A DNA stretch of 64,000 bases from Dipylidium caninum (lineage: Eukaryota > Platyhelminthes > Cestoda > Cyclophyllidea > Dipylidiidae), in the NCBI GenBank assembly GCA_017562135.1, contig QEYB01001685.1, positions 992,001 through 1,056,000 of the forward strand, given 5' to 3'. Position numbers and translations under genes: made by a program. The notes beneath the pieces were generated by a model, which saw only the letters and a list, made by a program, of their open reading frames with translations, searched no databases and had not been told where the DNA came from. This document shows positions 1-10,921 of this stretch, piece after piece. Within the stretch, counting starts at the first letter, position 1; the number at the start of each line of letters is the position of its first letter.

Positions 1-231
1 AAACAGCTCGACGTCCACTTCGAGACGGATAAAGGAGGGCGTCTTAGCAGAGGGGGGCAGACGTTCTTCTCCGTACTTGGTCGAGTAATTGACCACCATC
101 CAAGTGTCGAGAACAACCAGACCCTCAACTTTTGCCGCCTCATCTATGGGAAACTTGGTGGAGTCGAGACGACGCATGTGTGACCAAAATAATGAGTCGC
201 GCTGAGTTGCTGGCCAGACGCGTTTATAGAC
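1..231 (-). CDS. CERT1: CERT exon 9 (partial at window edge): START domain
   Basis: 77 codons with no stop, running off position 1. It reads VYKRVWPATQRDSLFWSHMR, the most conserved START segment of CERT, then DTWMVVNYS. The acceptor is CACTTCAG|GTC at 232-233. The C-terminal third of START and the stop codon lie to the left of the window. Confidence 0.93.
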
Positions 232-3200
232 CTGAAGTGAAGGTGATTTAGAGGTCACCAACTGGTCAACCTAACGAGGTTACCACAAGACATAAACTCC
301 TGTTGGTCGTAGGGAGGATATTGTTGAAGATTCTTTCAGCCGGCATCAACAATGGAATGACTCGTAAGAGAAGAAAAGTGTCCATGAAGCGTTTGCATTT
401 GTCAAAGACTACGAACATGCCTTCCAATGTCATAACATTTTCTAAAGGGATAGTCTCTTCATCACTGACCTCAACAGGTAATTTAGTGATCTAACGAAAG
501 CAAGACAGAAACTGACGGAACACTGACGGTCTTAGGAAATGACACCAGTCCGCCTTCAAGATCATCAAGTAAAATTATCACCTTCCGACCTCTGACACGA
601 TAATTAGCATTCACTAGGCAAGTACGGCCTGTTCATTTACCCCCTCACAGAACTTTCCCAAGTATATCGAGTACATGTGAGAACCTTACTTAGGTTATGC
701 ACAGAGTTTTGTGGCAGACCACCCGAGTTAACGAAACAAAATTAAAATAAAGTCACATGTTAGCATATAACCTGGCGAGGAGTAATAGAGTCCAATTTTA
801 CGAGCACTTTTTTCGCTGGAACTCTATTACAATAACTAAGATCGAATGCAAATGGCACTTTGGCCGGGCCACACTAGCGTGGACACGGTCAAACTTTCCA
901 AGTCATTTTCAGAACTTACTAAAGGGGAAATTCATACTTGTTCTGGAAGAAGTGAGTATTCGCACGGCAAATAAGCAGAAACTTTGATGAAGCCTTAACT
1001 ACGGACAAAGCATGTAAGAGTGGAGGTAGCTGGGACACAATCAAGTTTCGTCCCATGACCCCCACCTCGAGGAGGGCATATTGAAGGCATAGAGACTATT
1101 CCAAGGAATATTTACTAAGTTCTACACAAACAAAGATGATCAAGCTTATAAACTGGAGTGGATATAAAATGTAATGGGATGTACGAAATTCGTAATGAGA
1201 TTGTTAACTTTCGACGGATTTTATATTGAAGACTAAAGAAGCTGACCTGATATTGAAGGACGGTGTCGTCTCCGCAGACTTCAATCACGGTGGGTGCTTG
1301 GTCGACTGTAATCTCCCAGTCCAGACGATATTGTACATCCCAGAAGGCCTCGCACATCTCCCTTGCAGTAATTCCATGTACAGTGTGTACAGCCTTTAAA
1401 TAGAGAGAAAATAAGCAGGGACAAATGGATATTGCGAAACAATGCAGGATTGAAAGAATCTCGTTCACGGTTGCGTGTTCACTTCCTGCCCGTACACCAA
1501 CCCCATGAGTTGTCCTAACTCGAGCTATTTACAACAAACCACTTTTAGCAGTAGTATATCACAGCTATGGAAGATAGCTTGGGTAATGTATTAGCGCTAC
1601 CAATGGGACGCAAAGGAGAAAAATCGCGCAAAGATAGATTGCAAAACTGGCAAGGACTCGTAACCGCGGAATCACCCAGGACTGTGTGGATCCCCAAGTA
1701 GTGCCCTAACCTTGGGGGCTGAAATAATATAAACTTACTTCTGGGCCAATGCTCAACAGACATTTAATTATCAAACATCCGTAATAACGTACTCAAGTTG
1801 AGGAGAGTGGAAGTTCAAGTAAAATTGAGTTAATGCAAGCCACTACAGATCCGAGAAGAGCCAGAGGGAGAGACGTGACTCCTACACGAATAGGTAAGGA
1901 GAAAGGTGTAACAACTATTAATAGAATGATTAAGTACCTGGAGAGGGTCCAAATAGGTGCCATCGGCGGATTCAACCTCACGGTTGTAGATAGTCATATC
2001 GCCCTGTTTGGCTAGAATAGTCCAGCCATTATTGACACAGCCGACTTCGCCATTGGAGGAAGGGAAGCCGCCACGAGAATGTTCATCCTATCCGCCGAGA
2101 TCTTAGAAACCTCCGGATAGAGTGGGTGATTGGGAGGCATGGCATCGGCGGAACGCAGTTTGTCACCTACCGACTTGAGCGCCATAAGGCAAGCCTCGTC
2201 CTCTGCGGAGATCAAGGGCATGACACACCGAATTAGACACTGTGTTACTTAGTCACCAATTCATCGGGCTCCCATCACCATCATCATCGTCGATCTATTC
2301 AACGATCAGTTTAGTCGATTTTCACAAAGAGGTAGCACTCTGGATGGTTTGCTAATCGGCGACCGTGACGGTCTGGTTACTGCCGTTCGAGGTTAGGCGG
2401 TCCTCCATACGCCACACAAAACATTCATTTTAGTGTTCATTCATTTACTCCTTCTTTACTCAATCATCAAGTAAAGAGCCCACCACGCACGAGCTTGCCA
2501 ACTACGAGGTCAAATATGGTGTTAACAGGCATTATCCTACGTCTAGTTGACTGTCTGATACATAACAAGGCACGTTGATAACAAGCTTGCCAGGGTTCTA
2601 CAACTTCTGTTTACTAATCATCTAATCTGTCGTTTACATGTGAAATTATTCAAATTCATTGTCTGGAAATGCACTCACAACAATGTTTTTCATTAAATGT
2701 ACTAAGAGGGATACCGAATATGACTGCATGTGGAAAAGGTGAAACGGTTATCGAAATGCATCCTTCGATGCAAACGATCAAAAATGGCGGAAATGAGGAA
2801 CTTTTAAGTGACGATTCCTGTCAATTCAAGACATACATCCGATTGGAGGAGGTGTGGTTATATTCAGTTACTACTGTGTGACTTAAAGGGGTGAAAAACA
2901 AAGCCAAACCAACAAACCCATTTTCGGCACACAACGCCGAGTTAAATGAGGCAGAAAATATCACACGCAGGTGAAGACGATAACTCATACAACCACCCAC
3001 ATGATAATTCCCTCCACTCACGATGCATCTTGTCAATCTGCGCATCAATCGCGTCGTAGAAATGTTCTTCACTGACAGCGTACTCGGAACCGCCCTCAGC
3101 AAAATCCGGACCTCCTTCCTCCACAATGAACATCTTTCCAGCTGCAACACCAGCAGTGTCTGTGGCATTGGAAGAGTTACCACTAGCGACGACAGCTGAG

Positions 3201-6200
3201 GGCGAACCAGTGCTGAGCTGAGGGAAAAGTTGGTTGCCATAGAGGTTCTGTTGCCCGCCGTGGCTGTGACTGCGCTGATGAGCCTTTCCCGGTACCATCC
3301 GGAGACCCCGACGAGCCAGAATGGTAGCATTGAGACGTGTAGCCGAAACACTCTCTTGTGCGGTCTTTAATTGACGCTCTATGGCCCGCCGGCGTTCTGC
3401 TTCGCGTTCTAAACGACGCCGCCAGGTATCCTCGCGTTGTTTGAAAATCTCCATCGTCTGATCTAGGGCTATTTGTAGTGCTGAGCAGGTACTCTAAAGC
3501 GGATATGATGGACAGGTAAGAGTGCAATTCTACAAGTGATGGTTTGATGCTGTAAGCATTTTTCGGGATTTCTGGACCTCAAAGGGAATTTAACACATTC
3601 GCTCATTGTATTTAACAGGGAGAATGCAATGGTAAGGCAATCGAGTAAACAAGGCATCATACAAAGGCTTTGCATACTCAGTCCCTTTTTGCGCAATTCC
3701 AAAACTACACGTGAGACTCCTACCCACGCAAACGTAAACTTTCTTCGAGAATTCGGTGTCACCCCAATTTTGGAGTAAATGTTTTCATTCAATACATCAG
3801 ATTAAGACTGATTTTCCCATACCCGAGATAACCAGGTAACTTTGGGTCACATGCGGAGAAAAAATCCTCTTCCTAATAGTTACGAGTTTTGACGATTCAA
3901 GTCAAACCAACCAAATAAATAAAATGTCGTAAGCGAGAGCATCGGAAACCAAGGTAACCCTTGTAACTTCAGGAACAAGCACCAGTGACCTGGTCATGAA
4001 ATTAATCGCACCGCAAGGCTTTGTCGTGTCGTCCTAATTTTTAACATTAAAATCAACACGACCGTCGAGCAAAAAGTTTCCATAGAAATGTTGATGATAC
4101 AGACAGAGGCAGACACAACATAGAAAACTGCAATTTCCTTACATTCACCATCAAAGTCGAGTTTGGGCTTACGAAGCCTAAAATATCTGCAGATGATGGA
4201 TGCAAGAAAAGGCTGCCATACTTAAAGCTCAACGAACTGCTGAAAATCCACATAAAAGGCTGAAAATCAGTGAAATTTGCCCAAAAGGACAAGTTGCAAA
4301 GGTAAATAGTTCCCATGAAACATGCCATTCCTGTTCACACTCCTCCGTCACCATACCCAAGTGATGATTGTTTTGTCAACTTTGTCGACGTAGTCAAAAA
4401 ATCCCTTAGCACTGAGTACATAGAACGACTTCAATAGGGTTAAAATAGGAGACCAGGCCAAAATGAACTACTCTACAGAAATCCAGGTAGGCTAGGAAGA
4501 CTGCAATTATATCCAACCATCACACGCAAACGGTTTATTTGATGGACTTTTGGTTGTTCAATTGGTGACCTCTCAGAAATCCAACGGAGCAAGCATAAAC
4601 CTGACGACATAAGGAAATCCGCACAAAAAAAAACACGCATATATCTGGTCAATATGAGACGGACGGAGATGATAGTTTTACTAAACCGTATTGTATTGTA
4701 TAACTATTCACAGAATTTTTATTCTTTCAAAGTGTTTAACATCCTAGAAGAGAGTTCTAACTTGCTAACAAGAACGAGGCAATGGATGAATTTACCCTGA
4801 AGAGATCAACCTCAGTTCCAAATTCAATGGACAGGGCGCCAAAGTGTTTGAGGAGAATGCCGAAGTCGTGCATCCGAGAAGCATGCAGTGATGAAGCGGA
4901 GCCAACTTTGTCTTTGCTCTAGAAAAAAAAGAGAAAAAGGAGTAGAAGCATAGTAGATAAGAATCCTAATATCTAATGTCATTCTTTCTTCAGTAAATGG
5001 GCAAAAACAACACTTGGTAAAGGGACATTTAAACATTATTTTACTCGTGTTCAACAGATAACGAGTGCATATGCCGCGCGGATGCGCAAATACAGTAAAC
5101 GTGACGAGTTTTTTAGAAATAAAAGTCAAATGTAGACTTTGGCCCCAAAAGGCCGAGTATACCAGTGATTCAGCATGCCTTCACAAGTGTAAATGAATTA
5201 CTTAAAGCGTAGGTGCATGCGGAAACAAAGCGTCTTGACAAGGCAATATTAACTACAAAAAAAATTTTGGCAAACACCCCAAAAAGTGCGAGAAATAGCG
5301 AATGTGTGGGTAATCGAGGCCGCAGGCACACATGATGGGGGGTAAAGAAATGCACATACATTTACGTGAGCATGAACAAAACAGGACTCCAAGGCGGACT
5401 GAACTGAAGGCAAATGGAGTCAATAAAAAGACTCCGACGTTCGAGGGCGAAAAACCCCCCGTAAGACCAGAGTGCCCCAAATGCAATTTCAAAAATTATA
5501 CGAGAGGAATAATTGAGTTTTCCATTCAGTCACCGATGAGATCTTTTTTATTTATTTGAATGAATTACCGCAAACGAAGGTCCATCTAAATCGAGAGAAT
5601 GAAAACATAACCCTCCACTAAATGCGAGAATGCTCTTCGTTTAACCTATGCTACAATTCTCTTCGGCAGGCGTAAAATTTCGACATGGACTCCAGTTTCA
5701 AGTCTAGTCAAATGGTCACCTGGGGGTGTGATCTATTAGATCAAACGAAAAATGGTGGTTCCACAAGCATTTTAGAAGGCTTCGACGACATCATTCTCTA
5801 TCTACGTAGCAACCTGCGGTTCCGAATTGTTCTAGGTGTGGGTAATGATTATACCAGAATTACCATAAAACAGACGCACACCAAACCACCATTGCTACAG
5901 GAAATTTAATGCACTCAGAGTAGCCAAGGGTGTCGTGAGAACACTATTTAATTCAAATTCTCAGTTCAGACAACGTGAATGCGTGCATTTACTCAGTGGG
6001 GACTATAATCGGGTACCTAGAGGCAAATTTGGCAATGCGACGCCGCTCATTGCCAATTCCAAATCTGGAAAGAGTGACATGACAGAGTCTTCTGTCTTCA
6101 CTGGGCTATTACTTTCAATTGTGCGGTTAACAAAACAACCGTCAACTGCTGACACAAGTGCATTAAGCACAAGGAAGGAGTGAAAAACGAATATATACAT

Positions 6201-9200
6201 CACTCTAGAATGGACCAAAACAAGAAAGCTTATAGGCCATAAAATCTCACCATTAATTTGTAGTTTTGAGACCTACCAATCGTGTCCACGGTAGTATCCC
6301 TACCAATCGTGTCCACGGTAGTATCCCACAGGAGGCAGTAAAATGCCAAAGCAAATAGTTTTCATCTATTTGCTTTTCTTGCTGTGGTTACACGTAACAG
6401 TTACTGACAAAAGTGCTAGATATACAGCAATTCGCCGCCCCTTTTGGGGGATGATAGGGTAGAGTGATTGACGTATATATTGATGAAGTAAGTAAGTGGA
6501 CAGGATAGTACTAGGACATATCAGACATACCGAGGCAGCGGTTGATTTGACCCCACTTGCTGCAGCACTCGCAGCACTGTTAGCGCCTGCAGGAGCAGCA
6601 GAGGCACTATTATTAGAGTTGCCGCGAAAGGGTAAGAAACGGGAGAAGAAGCTTCCACCACCGCTGCGCGAAGTGGCACTGGCCTTCGGAGTCTTGGCTC
6701 CCTCGTCTCCCGAGTCAAGTGAGGTGGGACCAGAAGGCTGGAGAGCACAAGGAGAGGTAGACGATTCAATGAAGAAATTAGTAGGTGCAGAGTGATTGAC
6801 AGAAGTTGAGCTGTCACCATTTTGAAGGATTGTGGGGATCACAGCGCAGGGGGTGGAGAGCATCAACTCGTCGGAGCTCTGAAAGTGCAACGGATATGGC
6901 GAATTACCGGTGCAGTTGCATCTGTAGTACTTGTTACTTCACCCTAACCCGCGTAGATTTGTGATCTTGGATAAAATGGCCCATTCTACATACTCATCCA
7001 ATTTTGGATCTTGTGACTTCTCTTAACCTTTAGTGATACGCATGCATTGAAGCCAAGTATAACTACTTCAGGTCAAGAGGGATGAATAAGGAATAGCATC
7101 ATTTTTTAACAAGACACCCTCTTTCCCGTAGAGTCAGGAGACTTGCAAGAGAGGACCGAAAACTAGTCTCGTTGTCCTCTTGAGAGAACAGCCTAGAAGC
7201 CGTTTGATACGACTACAAGAGGTTAAAATGGCGTCAGCAAAAAAAAGTACAAGGGTTCGACTGCGAGTTGTTGGTACTAACAACTGCCAGTGTGTTTATC
7301 AAGTGCTTCACCGTTTGGTCTGTATCAATGCATCAAAAAATTTGACTGCTAATGAACAAATAGGAAAGGTGTATACGGGAAGGAAAAATGTTAGTCAGGT
7401 ATAAAGGATAGATAAGAACGATAAGAGGATGTGAGGACAAGGTGTATAGGTGTTTTATTCAAAAAAAGCCACTACTAATAAGAAAGATCTTAGTATTAAC
7501 GAGGCTCACACTGAGACTTGGTACTCAGAATTCAACTTTCTATCATTGCAGGAGTCCTCTCATAGACACCTCTTGTCTGACAAAAAAAACTCGGCAAGAG
7601 CGCCATTAAACACAAACTCTGAAGCGTTGTTATGCCAATGCGTAGTACTCATGGGTTAGAATAAGGCGTACGGACTTTCTTTCTTAACCCACCATGTCCG
7701 AGACTAGGGAATCTCTATCGTCCATGTCTTTATCCGGCTCCTCAAAACTCGGTTGTGGAGTCTTCTCCCAAGCTGGAACAGGGTGGCAAGATTTTGAGCG
7801 TAAAAATGCCAATTCTTGCCGCAATTGACAAAAGGTCTCTTCAAACATAGCAGGTTCTAGAATTTGGTCGTATCCACCGGCTAATTCAGCTTGGACTGCG
7901 ATTCGATGGCAAGTCTCAAGGTAGGCCTGTAACTTCTCTGTTTGTTGACTCAGGACCGTCCTATTAAAGAAAATGTTAAAATTAAAAGATAAACTTGTCG
8001 ATAACGTTAGAGAATGTTAAAAGTCAAATTGTATAACATTATCCCAATGCCATAATAGTCTGACGGTATTTCAACCACACGAACATCCCTCTTAAGTGGT
8101 TTTAAGGGGCGGAAATTCGGACACTCAGTGCATCGATTAGGCGAAAATGCTCGAATTCACTGTCAGTATACAAAAAATGTGGAAATTAAATAATAGAGGA
8201 GTAAATTGGCGGTAAGAATAAATAATGATTGTAACGGCAACCCCAATCCTGCATTCTCCAACGCTGATTCAAATGAAGATAAGCCTGACCGCTCATTAAT
8301 GAGATCGGCTACATTTTCTTCACAAGATCGTATCACGAGGATTAATGGCGTGTGCTAGAGATCTCTTGTAGTTAATTTAACTCAAGTGAAAATAATGAAA
8401 ATAGAGGGCGAGTGAAAGGATAACAAGGATTGGGGAGGATGAGGATAATGGGATGGCACATACCATCCCTTGTGATATCATATCCAAATTTACCCTTGGT
8501 TACATTAGTTTGCATCCAATTAAATTTCCCGAATTATATTGTGCAGCAAACTCATTAGGGAACATATTTAAGTTCTGAGAAGAATAAAGGCAATAGATCT
8601 CTGTCGTTGAGTTTAAGAGTAATGAGGTTACAATTGAAATCGCTGGCCTTGGAGTTAGGTACTCACCACTACAATGAACGTATTTTGACAATTTCGTCCA
8701 TGCTACGAAGACTAAGACAGAAGAACAAATATGATGAGCGCAAGTGGAGAGGCAGAATGGTGGTTGAGTCAATCCCACCTTTTCACCAGCCTTTTGGGGC
8801 ATCATATGCGGAGGATGGGCCTGTTTCGGCTTCTCAAGGATACGCGCCATACAAAAGATGATTATGTGTTTTCATTTTGACGAAAAAGATTGGCACAGAG
8901 CCAATTTATAATAGTTCACAAACGTGTGTGCAAAAGAAGCACACCAAAAGAAATGAGACACTGATTTACCCGTCAAGCCAGAAAGGCAACAGGATGAAGT
9001 GTTTTCAAAGAATAGGGCAAAGCCATAAGAAGGGGAGGATTCAGTAAATTTTTAAATCTTCGAAATCAAATTTCAAATAAGTTAGTGACTACGAAGACTT
9101 GTTTATGCGCGCTTCCTGTGTAAAGGTAAAGGTATCGCAGAGCTGACCTTAAATGCTTAAAGGGGGCCTGTGACCTTGAAATCACCCGGATTCTAGTAAT

Positions 9201-10921
9201 GGTAGTAATGGTAAGACTTCAAAACAAATAGACAGAAGGCACAAAATCACCTGCCGTAGTCCTACCAGCATCGATAGAAAAATAAGTTACGAAAGACGTT
9301 CGTGCATGCGTATGTATGCATTTACTTGCGTCAATACGTGCAGAGCATGTGCAATTTCATTTGATCCGCTAATAAAAATTCCTACTCTACTACGCTACCT
9401 TGCCTCAACGATGATGCGGAATATCACGATAAAACGGAACAGTTAGTTGCTCGTAAAGTCAGGTACCTCTTTCTAGAAAAAAAAATATGTCAAACTATCA
9501 GCACTAGTGAGTGTGAAGCGAGGCTCGATATATAAGTCATTTATTCATATGATTCATAATTTGACCAAACTTTTTCGGAGCTAAGTTTAAATTAACACAT
9601 CACGATACAGAGGTAAACATGCTGAATTGTTGAATAACACGATCTCACATACTACATCAACAAGTGTTTGGCTTGGTTAAGCCCGTGTGTAGACGAGAAA
9701 TACGCAACGAAGTATTAAGGTGGTTCCATATAAAAACTTCACTCACTTGAAACTCTCAATCTCGGCCACCTTATCAAGAAAGTTTAGACCACGAAGACCG
9801 CCGGAACCGCCAAAGTTAGAGGCTGACGCGATGGAGTTTAGAGAAAGAAGAGATCCTTGGGTGGTTAGCGCCTGCTCCGAGCTATAGCCCGACTCCGCAA
9901 GACGATGTTTCTCGATACAGTCCACCCAGTGACGTCGGGACTGAGCAGAAGGACAACGAAAATACCACGTGGAGTCGCCTAGACTCACCTAAAGGAAACC
10001 GATAGAGCGAAGAAAATAATAATTAACGTAAGGAGATAAAGACAAATCCTCAGAAAATCAAAAAAATTACTTTTTAGGAGATGAAACAATTAGTGACCCG
10101 ATAACTTACATCAAACAAATATACATAGCTAGCTGATCTTAATATCACCACAAAAAATAGTATCGTCTCAATAATGCAAGGTGGAATTTTGAAAGTCCAA
10201 ACAGAAACATTAAAAAAAGGGAAAGTGAATCTAAAATACGGGATGATTTGAGGATAAAAGCAAGATGTATTTGAGTCAAAAAGAGATTTATTCCTAAGCA
10301 TTAACAGATTTTCTTTTTATAAAAACTGTTCTCAAGCCCTATATCTACTTAAATCAACTGAATATACTGAAGTTAAGTCACCCTTAATGGTAAACCCTTT
10401 ATAATGTTACAGATCAACGTCTACCTCGAGGCCCCTTGTGATGTCTATCAGTAAGATGCTTTCTGAGCAATAGAGCAAGCTAACTGCTGTCAATAGATAA
10501 AAAATGAGTGAGGTAAAGATCGGTGAGCAGTCGGAGCAAGAAGTGACAAACGTACATCAATTCGGCAGTCATCATAGGGATGCGGCTGAACTTGGGCGTT
10601 TTTCAGACGAATAGCGCCACGACACCCCTCAGCTACATCTTCAACATTGCGAAAATAACTAAGGACGCCATCTTTGAGAACAAAGTAGCGTTCTTGCCAA
10701 CCATGAAGCATATTCGTCCACTTATTCAGATTGCCACTTGTGACGGGCAATTTTGGGCGCATATCATCATCCGACACATCTTCATCGGAGATATCGATGA
10801 GACGCTGATCAAGACCATAGGATCGACGTTGGCGGTAATGGATGGCGTGATGAAATTGCGGTTGTTGGTGTCGATTCACTTTAGGAGAGCCATTGAGGCT
10901 GCTAGACGGGGACGATGTCAT
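1..10921 (-). CDS. CERT1: Ceramide transfer protein (CERT/GPBP), 3' end beyond window
   Basis: Cytosolic lipid carrier that moves ceramide from ER to trans-Golgi. Nine exons on the minus strand, in coding order: 10921-10556, 9988-9747, 7960-7693, 6878-6531, 4918-4796, 3493-3022, 2202-1938, 1393-1247 and 231-1. Domain order matches the family: N-terminal PH domain, serine-repeat motif, coiled coil, FFAT-like motif, START domain. Splice phases agree at every junction except inside the seventh exon, where one base appears missing. About 820 residues are visible, so it is longer than vertebrate CERT (about 600-625) even without its last roughly 100 residues; the excess lies in the N-terminal tail and an Ala/Ser-rich exon. 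The start ATG at 10921 is directly preceded by an in-frame TAG that is also an acceptor-like AG. Family identity rests on remembered vertebrate and fly CERT and is strong in the PH and START regions. Large introns, for example 7961-9746, hold no other gene I recognise. Confidence 0.93.
1247..1393 (-). CDS. CERT1: CERT exon 8: START domain core
   Basis: 49 codons, phase 0 at both ends. It reads VHTVHGITAREMCEAFWDVQ and then RLDWE, the hallmark START strand/helix with the W-x(5)-DWE spacing, followed by VLQYQ. The donor is CAG|GTCAGC and the acceptor TTTAAAG|GCT. Confidence 0.93.
1938..2202 (-). CDS. CERT1: CERT exon 7: pre-START helix and START N-terminus, frame broken
   Basis: Acceptor CTCCGCAG|AG and donor CTCCAG|GTACTT. 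The first part in frame reads QDEACLMALKSVGDKLRSAD, then HPLYPEVSKISADRM, which aligns with the vertebrate helix before START. The last part reads GWTILAKQGDMTIYNREVE and DPLQ in a frame shifted by one base. Both ends are clearly coding, so one base is missing (or two are extra) between about 2020 and 2090. A canonical 83 nt intron (GTAGGT at 2170 to ATAG near 2088) would also restore the frame but deletes the conserved helix. Confidence 0.82.
3022..3493 (-). CDS. CERT1: CERT exon 6: second coiled coil and FFAT-like VAP-binding motif
   Basis: Opens with QTMEIFKQREDTWRRRLERE, a charged helix matching the family. A Gly/Gln/Asn linker follows, then GGPDFAEGGSEYAVSEEHFY and DAIDAQIDKMH. The EHFYDAID core corresponds to the FFAT motif (EFFDAxE) through which CERT docks on VAP proteins at the ER. 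It deviates at several positions, including Phe-Tyr for Phe-Phe and Asp for Glu. The acceptor TTTAG|AGT is chosen over a nearer CTCAG because only it keeps phase with exon 5. The donor is CATC|GTGAGT, phase 1. Confidence 0.9.
4796..4918 (-). CDS. CERT1: CERT exon 5: short linker exon
   Basis: 41 codons, phase 0 at both ends, with a good T-rich acceptor (TTTTTTTTCTAG|AGC) and donor AGG|GTAAAT. The end reads SIEFGTEVDLFR and joins STCSALQIALD of the next exon. The joined sequence lines up without gaps with vertebrate [20 protein letters not shown] (from memory), which supports the exon choice. Confidence 0.8.
6274..6327. repeat. Perfect 2 x 27 bp tandem duplication
   Basis: The unit taccaatcgtgtccacggta (plus 7 more bases) occurs twice with no spacer, in the CERT intron 4918-6531. 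Identical copies imply a recent event. Confidence 0.95.
6531..6878 (-). CDS. CERT1: CERT exon 4: low-complexity Ser/Ala/Pro-rich linker
   Basis: 116 codons, phase 0 at both ends (acceptor TTTCAG|AGC, donor TCG|GTATGT). It contains a basic/aromatic island (FFSRFLPFRGN) flanked by Ser/Thr- and Ala-rich sequence (NSASAAPAGANSAASAAASG). I know of no counterpart of this length in vertebrate CERT, so it looks lineage-specific. Because both ends are phase 0, skipping it would keep the frame. Confidence 0.75.
7693..7960 (-). CDS. CERT1: CERT exon 3: post-PH coiled coil
   Basis: Bounded by TTTAATAG|G and ATG|GTGGGT, it reads TVLSQQTEKLQAYLETC and onward, then an acidic Ser/Asp tail. It aligns with the vertebrate segment starting DILCRQVDTLQKYFDAC. 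The exon lacks an early Met, so it is easily missed by ORF finders. Start phase 2 and end phase 0 fit both neighbours. An alternative donor two codons downstream cannot be excluded. Confidence 0.85.
9747..9988 (-). CDS. CERT1: CERT exon 2: second half of PH domain and serine-repeat motif
   Basis: Completes the PH domain with STWYFRCPSAQSRRHWVDCI, the C-terminal helix carrying the invariant Trp. It continues into GYSSEQ and a Ser-spaced run, GSLLSLNSIASAS, which corresponds to the serine-repeat motif of vertebrate CERT. In vertebrates that motif is multiply phosphorylated (PKD, then CK1) and switches the protein off; the same control here is inferred. The exon ends in EIESFK (phase 2, donor AA|GTGAGT) and joins the coiled-coil exon at 7960 in frame. 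Confidence 0.92.
10556..10921 (-). CDS. CERT1: CERT exon 1: N-terminal tail and first half of PH domain
   Basis: Encodes 122 residues. Residues 1-60 are a Ser-, His- and Arg-rich tail with an acidic stretch (DISDEDVSDDD). The PH domain then begins: GNLNKWTNMLHGWQERYF, followed by LSYF and the CRGAIRL strand. The PH domain of CERT binds phosphatidylinositol 4-phosphate at the Golgi. The donor is GAT|GTACGT, phase 0. Upstream of the ATG the minus strand reads CTTCCTCGTAG, an acceptor-like site with an in-frame stop, so translation very likely starts here. Confidence 0.92.

Noticed and set aside
6274..6327. Short direct repeats considered as a CRISPR-like array
   Set aside because: Only two adjoining copies with no spacers, in an animal intron.
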